A DNA stretch of 64,000 nucleotides from Megaustenia siamemsis (lineage: Eukaryota; Mollusca; Gastropoda; Stylommatophora; Ariophantidae). The stretch spans positions 7,503,507 through 7,567,506 of the forward strand of contig JAVIAB010000102.1 in assembly GCA_032433765.1 (NCBI GenBank), given 5' to 3'. Numbering within the stretch: position 1 is the first letter of the stretch; each line of letters opens with the position of its first letter. The translations under genes and the position numbers were made by a program. Shown in pieces: positions 56,301 to 64,000 of the stretch. Below the pieces are notes generated by a model. That model saw only the letters and a program-made list of their open reading frames with translations. It did no database searches and was not told where the DNA came from.

Positions 56301-57443
56301 TTTAACATGTCTAGTGGAGGTAAATAGTTTAACATGTCTAGTGGAAGTAAATATTTTAACATGGCTAGTGGAGGTAAATAGTTTAACATGGCTAGTGGAG
56401 GTAAATAGTTTAACATGGCTAGTGGAGGTAAATAGTTTAAACATGTCAAGTGAAGGTAAATAGTTAAACATGGCTAGTGGAGGTAAATAGTTTAACATGT
56501 CTAGTAAAGGTAAATAGTTTAACATGTCTAGTAAAGGTAAATAGTTTAACATGGCTAGTGGAGGTAAATAGTTTAAACATGTCAAGTGAAGGTAAATAGT
56601 TTAACATGTCTAGTAAAGGTAAATAGTTTAACATGTCTAGTAAAGGTAAATAGTTTAACATGTCTAGTAAAGGTAAATAGTTTAACATGTCTAGTGGAGG
56701 TAAATAGTTTAACATGTCTAGTAAAGGTAAATAGTTTAACATGTCTAGTAAAGGTAAATAGTTTAACATGTCTAGTGGAGGTAAATAGTTTAACATGTCT
56801 AGTAAAGGTAAATAGTTTAACATGTCTAGTAAAGGTAAATAGTTTAACATGTCTAGTGGAGGTAAATAGTTTAACATGTCTAGTGGAGGTAAATAGTTTA
56901 ACATGTCAAGTGAAGGTAAATAGTTTAACATGTCAAGTGAAGGTAAATAGTTTAATATGTCAACTGAAGGTAAATAGTTTAATATGTCAAGTGAAGGTAA
57001 ATAGTTTAATATGTCAAGTGAAGGTAAATAGTTAACATGTCTAGTGGAAGGTAAATAGTTTAACATGTCAAGTGAAGGTAAATAGTTTAACATGTCAAGT
57101 GAAGGTAAATAGTTTAACATGTCAAGTGAAGGTAAATAGTTTAACATGTCTAGTAAAGGTAAATAGTTTAACATGTCTAGTGGAGGTAAATAGTTTAACA
57201 TGTCAAGTGAAGGTAAATAGTTTAACATGTCAAGTGAAGGTAAATAGTTAACATGTCTAGTGGAAGGTAAATAGTTTGACATGTCTAGTAAAGGTAAATA
57301 GTTTAACATGTCAAGTGAAGGTAAATAGTTTAACATGTCAAGTGAAGGTAAATAGTTTAATATGGCTAGTGGAGGTAAATAGTTTAACATGTCAAGTGAA
57401 AGTAAATAGTTTAACATGTCAAGTGAAAGTAAATAGTTTAACA
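53388..57443. repeat. 27-bp satellite, about 150 units (4.05 kb)
   Basis: Core AATAGTTTAACATGTCTAGT then GGAGGTA. Main variants are ATGTCTAG/ATGGCTAG, GGAGG/GAAGG/AAAGG and, on the right, GTCAAGTGAAGG. The left 1.5 kb is very uniform and includes long duplicated runs (the order of variants at 53.69-54.24 kb resembles that at 54.39-54.90 kb). Units are mostly in phase, so frames of several hundred codons exist on both strands (V-N-S-L-T-C-L-V-E and mirror frames). These are artefacts. Confidence 0.96.
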
Positions 57444-57444
57444 G

Positions 57445-57755
57445 GTCTTTTTTTGCGTTCGCTAGTTTTGACCTCTCGCGAAGTCCCTGAAGACTAAGGA
57501 ACTGAATTTTGCGTGTTAATCCGTTTTTCCCTGGCAGCCGTGCGCAGGGGTCCCTCACCGCACAGGCAGATAACTCCGTCTTCGGAGGTACTCTTATATT
57601 TTTACGTCCATGAGTAATTGTTTCAAGCCGGGCCTCGCTGCTGAGACCAGGGGTGGTTGCCGCAGAGAGAAACCACAAGTAAAAATCCCAACCGGCGCAC
57701 CCGGGTTTTGAACACAACCTCTCTATCTCGAGAACGGCGTCTGAGATCAACCAAT
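57445..57755 (-). mobile_element. SINE-B copy
   Basis: Minus-strand counterpart of 644-952. The A-rich end at the left (TTTTTTTGCGTTCGC) joins the last unit of the 27-bp array. The head at the right has GTGTTCAAAACCCGGGTGCG and the reverse complement of GATTGGTTGATCTCAGACGC. Confidence 0.8.
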
Positions 57756-58005
57756 CCCCCCCCCCCCCCTCATTTAAAAGGTATATAGAAGGGACGTATA
57801 ACTTGTTAGTCCAAGAAAGGTTATAACTGTTTTATCAAATAATAAACAACACAATGTCACCGATTTAAGTAAAAAAGAAACTAGCTTTACGGTATACGGG
57901 GTCATGAGGGGGAGGGGGGGGGACGGGACACATTGTAAGACCGGAGAATAAAGGACGCCTTTCCAGCGCTGTCGCCGCGAGGTGTTTTTTAGTCTTAACT
58001 TTTCA
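57756..58005. other. No gene recognised
   Basis: C and G homopolymer runs at 57757 and 57910. No supportable gene. Confidence 0.5.
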
Positions 58006-58014
58006 TTTCACTTC

Positions 58015-58108
58015 AGAAAAAAAAATCTGTCCTACCGGTATTCGAACCCATATTTTCTTGGTTTGGAGCCCAACAAGTTATCAACTCCGCCATCGACTCT
58101 CCTCGCTC
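58015..58108 (-). mobile_element. SINE-D tRNA-like head
   Basis: Minus strand: GTCGATGGCGGAGTTGATAA (A-box region), CTTGTTGGGCTCCAAACC, then ATGGGTTCGAATACCGGTAG (B box) and a T8 stretch beyond. This is the only complete head of this family here and is the template-like relative of the 44-bp satellite at 10.0-11.8 kb. Confidence 0.7.
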
Positions 58109-58530
58109 AGGTTTAATGAAGGCACAAACTGTAATGTATTTTTTAAAGACTTTGAAGACAACGCTCAGAGTTAGAAAAGTTATTCTGCAGAAGGAAACGA
58201 ATAGAAAAAAAAAACCATTTGTGGACATGTGTTTCATCAGGATTAACAAAACCTATACAGGGCATCTGTGGACCCTTATGAGAAGCACACTTGTTTGAGG
58301 TGTGTTGATTTATTCCAAATATGCGTGTCATACAACACACCAGATGTGTTCCGGGTATCCATCTCCCTTTGTGAATATCATCAGCCGAAGTGGGCATCGT
58401 CTGTAGCAAAATGACGTCATTGCCACGCAATTGGAACGCATCAATAGCGCAATGACGCTCAGTTGGCGCCTCGTTGGTAGAGTCTATGAAACGTCAACTA
58501 TGAATGGTCAACTGAATATTTCGTGGCCAG
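58109..58530. other. No gene recognised
   Basis: About 420 bases, no coherent frame. A 95-codon frame on the minus strand has no recognisable domain. Confidence 0.5.
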
Positions 58531-58534
58531 TCCT

Positions 58535-59668
58535 TGACTCAGGCCAACTGGTGAGTTTTTTTTTTTTTTAAACCATTCTTATCGCATGTTAACTGGTGAG
58601 TTTTTAGCCGTTCTTATATCAGGTCAACTGGTAAGTTTTTATTTTAATTTCCAATTTAAGGAAGAAACAATCATCATTTTTTGGTCATGTAATGAGAAGG
58701 GCGAAGAGATAGAGGGAAGCAAAGAGAAAAGATAACAGACAGCTTAAGAGAATGGCTTGGCAGCAGGTCAACAACAGAAATGATAAATAACTGTCGAGAT
58801 CGAAAGTTGTGGAGAGACACAATCACCTACGCCAGCAGGCACGGTACTTGATGATGATCTCGGTTCAACTGGTCAGTTTTTAATCATTCCTATCTTGGTT
58901 CAACTAGTCAGTTTTTAATCATTCCTATCTTGGTTCAACTAGTCAGTTTTTAATCATTCCTATCTTGGTTCAACTTGTCAGTTTTTAACCATTCCTATCT
59001 TGGTTCAACTAGTCAGTTTTTAATCATTCTTATCTTGGTTCAACTGCTCAGTTTTTAATCATTCCTATCTCGGTTCAACTAGTCAGTTTTTAATCATTCC
59101 TATCTTGGTTCAACTGGTCAGTTTTTAATCATTCCTATCTTGGTTCAACTGGTCAGTTTTTAATCATTCCTATCTTGGTTCAACTGTTCAGTTTTTAATC
59201 ATTCCTATCTTGGTTCAACTAGTCAGTTTTTATCATTCCTATCTTGGTTCAACTTTTCAGTTTTTAATCATTCCTATCTTGGTTCAACTGGTCAGTTTTT
59301 AATCATTCCTATCTTGGTTCAACTAGTCAGTTTTTAATCATTCCTATCTTGGTTCAACTAGTCAGTTTTTAATCATTCCTATCTTGGTTCAACTAGTCAG
59401 TTTTTAATCATTCCTATCTTGGTTCAACTAGTCAGTTTTTAATCATTCCTATCTCGGTTCAACTAGTCAGTTTTTAATCATTCCTATCTTGGTTCAACTG
59501 GTCAGTTTTTAATCATTCCTGTCTTGGTTCAACGAATCAGTTTTTAATCATTCCTATCTTGGTTCAACTAGTCAGTTTTTAATCATTCCTATCTCGGTTC
59601 AACTAGTCAGTTTTTAATCATCCCTATCTCGGTTCAACTAGTCAGTTTTTAATCAGTCTTATCTTGGT
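58535..59668. repeat. 35-bp minisatellite, split by an RTE insertion
   Basis: Three diverged units lie on the left (58535-58645) and about 23 units on the right (58857-59668), with the core TATCTTGGTTCAACTAGTCA then GTTTTTAATCATTCC. Left units are poorer and of irregular spacing. Confidence 0.93.
58648..58857 (+). mobile_element. RTE-A LINE 3' end inserted in the 35-bp array
   Basis: A 5'-truncated copy starting TTCCAATTTAAGGAAGAAAC. It carries M-R-R, the R-R-D-R-G-K-like stretch and G-x-Q-S-T-T-E-M, and ends GTACTTGATGATGATC. About 30 bases upstream of the A-K-R-D-R segment are deleted. Flanked by array units on both sides. Confidence 0.88.
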
Positions 59669-59689
59669 TATTTGGACATCTCTTACTTA

Positions 59690-59915
59690 GATTGTATTTA
59701 AAATTGTTTACAAGTTTGCAAAAGGGCACAAGTAATGGGAGTACATGACGATCGTCTGACTATTGTGAAGAAATGCAAAATGATCTGGTTTGACCACAAA
59801 TCTGAATTATCTGGCCTAGCAATGGCCATTCTACAGGGAACTGTGAAAGGGGGGAGAAGGAGCAGTAGACAGAAAAGATATGGGTAGATAAGGTTAAAGA
59901 ATTATTCTCCTTAAT
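59690..59915 (+). mobile_element. LINE-H 3' end fragment
   Basis: Plus strand in broken frames: M-I-W-F-D-H-K-S-E-L-S-G-L-A, then I-L-Q-G-T-V-K-G-G-R-R-R, then Q-K-R-W-V-D-K-V-K-E-L. Typical order W-F-x-H then G-x-R-R-R-S-R-Q-K-R-W of a LINE C-terminus. Short and single. Confidence 0.65.
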
Positions 59916-59929
59916 CTTCTGAACTCCAG

Positions 59930-60493
59930 TCGGAGCAAACGGAACTCACGAGAAATCTCCACCCGGTTCGGTCTAGAGCAAACGGCACTCACGAGAAATC
60001 TTCACCCGGTCCGGTCTAGAGCAAACGGCACTCACGAGAAATCTTCACCCGGTCCGGTCTAGAGCAAACGGCACTCACGAGAAATCTCCACCCGGTCCGG
60101 TCTAGAGCAAACGGCACTCACGAGAAATCTTCACCCGGTCCGGTCTAGAGCAAACGGCACTCACGAGAAATCTCCACCCGGTCCGGTCTAGAGCAAACGG
60201 CACTCACGAGAAATCTCCACCCGGTCCGGTCTAGAGCAAACGGCACTCACGAGAAATCTCCACCCGGTCCGGTCTAGAGCAAACGGCACTCACGAGAAAT
60301 CTTCACCCGGTCCGGTCTAGAGCAAACGGCACTCACGAGAAATCTCCACCCGGTCCGGTCTAGAGCAAACGGCACTCACGAGAAATCTCCACCCGGTCCG
60401 GTCTAGAGCAAACGGCACTCACGAGAAATCTCCACCCGGTCCGGTCTAGAGCAAACGGCACTCACGAGAAATCTTCACCCGGTCCGGTCTAGA
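59930..60493. repeat. 43-bp array from the LINE D-R-T-G-W-R motif, about 13 units
   Basis: Core GAGCAAACGGCACTCACGAG then AAATCTCCACCCGGTCCGGT; very uniform, with only CTCC/CTTC variation. On the minus strand each unit encodes D-R-T-G-W-R-F-L-V-S-A-V-C-S but 43 is not a multiple of three, so consecutive units shift frame. Confidence 0.95.
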
Positions 60494-61320
60494 GCAAGCA
60501 GGGAGAACTCTTGCCTTGCTGGAGCAAGCAGGGAGAACTCTTGTCTTGATGGAGCAAGCAGGGAGAACTCTTGTCTGGCTGGAGCAAGTAGGGAGAACTC
60601 TTGTCTGGCTGGAGCAAGTAGGGAGAACTCGTGTCTGGCTGGAGCAAGTAGGGAGAACTCGTGTCTGGCTGGAGCAAGCAGGGAGAACTCTTGTCTGGCT
60701 GAAGCAAGCAGGGAGAGCTCTTGTCTGGCTGGAGCAAGCAGGGAGAACTCTTGTCTGACTGGAGCAAGCAGGGAGAACTCTTGTCTTGCTGGAGCAAGCA
60801 GGGAGAACTCTTGTCCGGCTGGAGCAGGCAGGGAGAACTCTTGCCCGGCAGGAGCAAGCAGGGAGAACTCTTGCCCGGCAGGAGCAAGCAGGGAGAACTC
60901 TTGCCCGGCAGGAGCAAGCAGGGAGAACTCTTTTCTGGCAGGAGCAAGCAGGGAGAACTCTTGTCCGGCTGGAGCAGGCAGGGAGAACTCTTGCCCGGCA
61001 GGAGCAAGCAAAGAGAACTCTTGCCCGGCAGGAGCAAGCAGGGAGAACTCTTGCCCGGCAGGAGCAAGCAGGGAGAACTCTTTTCTGGCTAGAGCAAGCA
61101 GGGAGAACTCTTGTCCAGCTAGAGCAAGCAGGGAGAACTCTTGTCTGGCTGAAGCAAGCAGGGAGAACTCTTGCCTGGCTGGAGCAAGCAGGGAGAACTC
61201 TTGTCCGGCTAGAGCAATCAGGGAGAACTCTTGTCTGGCTGGAGCAAGCAGGGAGAACTCTTGCCAGACAGGAGCAAGCAGGGAGAACTCTTGCCTGACT
61301 GGAGCAAGCAGGGAGAACTC
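60494..61320. repeat. 30-bp array inside LINE-I, about 28 units
   Basis: Core GGAGCAAGCAGGGAGAACTC then TTGTCTGGCT. On the minus strand it reads E-F-S-L-L-A-P-A-R-Q and is in phase with the LINE frame on its right, giving a 308-codon open frame (61401-60475). Variants TCTGG/CCCGG and GCTGG/GCAGG form two or three duplicated blocks. Confidence 0.95.
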
Positions 61321-61470
61321 TTTCATTTCATCGTGTGTGGTTTGTCGACATGTCCACAGTGGTCTGCCTCTTCTTCGCTTACCAGGTGGTGTCCTTGTCA
61401 ATGTTAGTTGCGGATGTCAGTTTCGTATCATTCTAGAGCATGACCTGGCCATTTTCCTTGCATTCGGAAG

Positions 61471-61770
61471 CTAGCCACTGACATCGATTCTTCACGTGCC
61501 CATATTGCCAGGTCATCTGTGTACATTGATAAGTGTATTCTGGGTGGTACTCTGCCTTGTGGGACACCTTGTTCGATTTTGGCTTTCTTACTTAGTTGTA
61601 CTTGTCCTCATCAAGGCCAGCTCCTTGTCGTGGGGATGGGGCTTAACAGTCACCAGGTACTGAAAACTAAGACTGGCCAGGCCTTCCTACAACCGAGCAA
61701 GACCACAGTCTGCTCTAGCAAGTTTAAGTGCTGAAGTCGGAGGCAACCAGCCAAAAGGCGCACAACAATC
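61471..61770. other. No gene recognised; probable 5' region of the following LINE
   Basis: From about 61600 the sequence is more GC-rich, like the start of the next element, and may be its 5' UTR. Limits cannot be set from one copy. Confidence 0.4.
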
Positions 61771-64000
61771 AGGATGCCACGCACTCGACGCAAATGGAAG
61801 TATGTCTGTAACCGCAAATCGATATGGCACTCGCCCTGTGATGGGCACTCAGGCAGGTGCAGCGCCGGGCCCTCAGCCTCGGAAGGGCCCAACCTCTATT
61901 ACTGGATGTCCTTCTCAACCGCTCTGTGGAGTCAGGGGGCGAGAGAATAGAGCTACTGGCCAATCCAAAATAAGACCACTCAAAATAATGCACTGGAATG
62001 CTGAAGGCATCAACAGCAAAAGAGATGGGTACAGTAAAAAGATAGAATTAGAAAATATCCTGCATGAAGAACAAATAAGCATATGCTGTTTGCAGGAAAC
62101 CCATCTAAACAACGACATAGCCTTGACATAGCCTTGAAGATTAGGGGATACCAGTGCTACCGATCTGACAGAATAAATAGACAAAAGGGCGGAATACTGA
62201 CTCTTGTAAGGAACAACATTAATGCATGTCAGATTGAAGTGTATATGGATGGGGCGGAATATCAAATACTGCACCTCAGGACAGGAAATGCAGACTTCCA
62301 TCTACTTAACTACTACTGTCCGAGTGACCGCCCACTAGCACTAGACACAATTACATTAAAAGAAAGAATAATTGTATGTGGAGACTTTAACAGCCATTCA
62401 CAGAGCTGGGGCTATGAACATGTGGACAAGAGAGGTGAAGAGCTTGAAAATTGGCAGGATGACAATGGGCGTATACTATTAAACCAGACAACAGATCCAC
62501 CAACATTCTACTCCAGATCATGGCATACCACATCTACACCAGACCTTGCTTTCCATTCACCAGACCTGGATTGGAATATCACACGTATTGTTGGGAAACA
62601 ACTTGGAGGCAGCGACCACCGACCAGTCTTTTTAGTGGTACAAAATAAGGCCATCAGGGAGAGCAGCACTCTCTCCAGATGGAATTACAAAAAGGCAGTC
62701 TGGAAAATGTATCAACACTACACCAGTGTACTGACTAAAGATATAAATACAGATAGAGACATCAACAAAATAGTTGATGAATTCAGTAGACTACTAATAC
62801 AAGCTGCCAGTGAAACAATACCTAGAGGGGCACGGAAACACTACAAACCATACTGGAGTAGTGAACTAGAGCAACTGCACAATGACATGGAAACATCTCG
62901 AAAGCAAGCAGAAAATAACCCTTGCCAAGAACACCACAATAACTACCAGCATGCTAAAGCCAAATTTCAACGGGCTAAACTACAAGCCAGACGGAGAAGC
63001 TGGAAAGAGAAAACAGTCCTTGAATCTTGAACGAGACACAAGAAAAGTGTGGAAGCTTGTAAAACAGCTGAATGATGAGGGTACAGAAAGGAACACCAAA
63101 ATTACACTGAAGAAGGATGGAAACATTCTAACAGATAAACATGCAGCAAATTACTTTGCAGACTCCTTTGCAAATGACAATAATATTGAAATTAGCCTAG
63201 AGAAACGACAAGAGACCCGTTTAAAACAACAAAATAAAAGACAAGAAAAGACCGCACATGAAGTCATGGAAATACCCATTACACAAAGAGAGCTAGAGCT
63301 GACAATATCCATATTAAAAATGAAAAAGTCACCAGGCAGTGATGGAGTGTCCAATGAAATGATTAAGAACTTGGGAACTGCAGCTAAAGCAAAACTACTG
63401 CAGATCTACAACATTTGCTGGATCACAGGTAGAGTGCCACAGGCATGGTGAGAAGCAATTATGATACCATTACTAAAGCCAGGAAAAGATGGTTCAACGA
63501 CATCCAGCTATAGACCAATCAGCCTTACAAGCTGTTTGTGTAAAACAATGGAACGTATAATCAATCTCAGACTGCAGTGGTACCTGGAAAGTGAAAATCT
63601 CCTTGTCCCACACCAAGCAGGCTTTAGACAGTGTTACTCTACCGAAGATCAGGCAACCTATCTTTCCCAGGAAATTGAGGATGAGTTTCAAGAAAAGAAA
63701 CTGGTACTAGCAGCATGGATAGACCTAAAGAAAGCATTTGATAAGGTATGGAAGGAAGGGCTTTTGAAGAAACTGATAAATTATGGAGTAAATGGCAGGA
63801 TGTACAAATGGGTCAAAGCATACCTGCATAACAGGAGAGCCAGAGTGCAACTGGATGGTCTTAAGAGTAAAAAGGTCTTATTGCGCCAGGGCGTTCCACA
63901 GGGAGGGGTACTATTTGCAACACTTTTTCTGATCTACATCAATGACCTAGTTACTGAACTGCCACATGGCATCAAAGTGGCAATGTATGCAGATGACTTG
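61600..64000 (+). mobile_element. LINE-K (jockey/I-like), 5' region to RT, cut by window end
   Basis: The most complete coding LINE in the window. It has a probable 5' UTR, an endonuclease domain, a linker and reverse transcriptase through the YADD box at the last bases. The C-terminal part and 3' end lie beyond 64000. It differs from the RTE copies in having the P-D-L-A-F endonuclease motif and the S-Y-R-P-I-S-L-T RT motif of the jockey/I group. Confidence 0.85.
61802..64000 (+). pseudogene. Endonuclease / reverse-transcriptase ORF of LINE-K
   Basis: Endonuclease landmarks: M-H-W-N-A-E-G-I near 61990, Q-E-T-H-L near 62095, G-D-F-N-S-H-S near 62380, T-P-D-L-A-F near 62537 and S-D-H-R-P-V near 62611. 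RT landmarks: S-Y-R-P-I-S-L-T near 63507, H-Q-A-G-F-R near 63612, D-L-K-K-A-F-D near 63722, R-Q-G-V-P-Q-G near 63885 and Y-A-D-D at 63986-63997. Three lesions break it. An 11-bp tandem duplication (62114-62124 = 62125-62135) shifts the frame, a second shift lies near 63016-63026, and an in-frame TGA at 63449-63451 replaces what is probably an Arg codon. The sequence is otherwise well conserved. ATG 61802 is simply the first in frame and the true start may lie upstream. Confidence 0.88.

Larger units (their letters stand above)
59916..61470 (-). mobile_element. LINE-I C-terminus holding two arrays
   Basis: On the minus strand from 61470: W-P-G-H-A-L-like remnant, T-R-T-P-P-G-K-R-R-R-G-R-P-L-W-T-C-R-Q and T-H-D-E-M-K-E. 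Then come the 30-bp array, D-R-T-G-W-R-F-L-V-S-A-V-C-S with the 43-bp array, and the natural end V-C-S-D-W-S-S-E-D-stop at about 59920. The outer pieces form one LINE terminus of the G-R-P...D-R-x-x-W-R-x-x-V type. Confidence 0.82.

Noticed and set aside
53316..57750. Open frames of 400-540 codons on both strands
   Set aside because: Translation of the 27-bp satellite; simultaneous opening on both strands argues against coding.

Overview
This window looks like nuclear DNA of an invertebrate animal. It holds tRNA-derived SINEs, several families of RTE-type and related non-LTR retrotransposons (LINEs), and kilobase-scale mini- and microsatellites. A mollusc, perhaps a gastropod, fits best, but no host gene is present to settle it, so the taxonomic call is an inference. 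I recognise no host protein-coding exon, rRNA, functional tRNA or CRISPR array. Nearly all long open frames are by-products of tandem repeats whose unit length is a multiple of three (27, 30, 33, 42, 45 or 75 bp).

Layout. 0-8.2 kb: a patchwork of SINE-A copies, 3' ends of RTE-type LINEs, two other tRNA-headed SINEs and a TA microsatellite. 8.4-12.9 kb: GATA/GACA microsatellite, a 16-bp array, a 44-bp array built from a SINE tRNA-like head, and a 45-bp array. 13.3-17.2 kb: an inverted repeat with a hammerhead-like motif, an RTE copy and a long 40-bp array. 18-26.5 kb: the densest LINE area, including a craniofacial-development-protein-2-like endonuclease/reverse-transcriptase pseudogene on the minus strand (21.5-24.1 kb), followed by two arrays amplified from a LINE C-terminus. 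26.7-34.5 kb: a TG-rich minisatellite, LINE ends, a pentamer array, a 75-bp array, (TTTC)n, and a SINE nested in a LINE. 34.6-39.55 kb: one 30-bp array of about 160 units. 40.2-40.8 kb: about 600 bp of pure (ATCT)n. 42.3-46.1 kb: LINE ends, one carrying a 2.1-kb internal 33-bp array. 46.3-52.3 kb: 35-bp, tetranucleotide, 68-bp and 25-bp arrays. 53.4-57.4 kb: one 27-bp array of about 150 units. 57.4-61.5 kb: SINEs, a 35-bp array interrupted by an RTE, and 43-bp and 30-bp arrays inside a LINE C-terminus. 61.6-64.0 kb: a jockey/I-like LINE with endonuclease and reverse transcriptase, cut by the window end.

Main pattern. At least seven tandem arrays at five loci (24.5-26.4, 28.4-28.9, 43.5-45.7, 49.2-50.3 and 59.9-61.3 kb) are internal amplifications of short segments from the 3' coding end of LINEs. 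The unexpanded LINE sequence continues on one or both sides, and several ancestral single-copy units are visible elsewhere in this window. A further array (10.0-11.8 kb) amplifies the A-box half of a tRNA-derived SINE. Retrotransposon ends therefore appear to be the seeds of many minisatellites here.

Family labels used below (RTE-A, RTE-B, LINE-C to LINE-K, SINE-A to SINE-E) are local names for this window, not database names.
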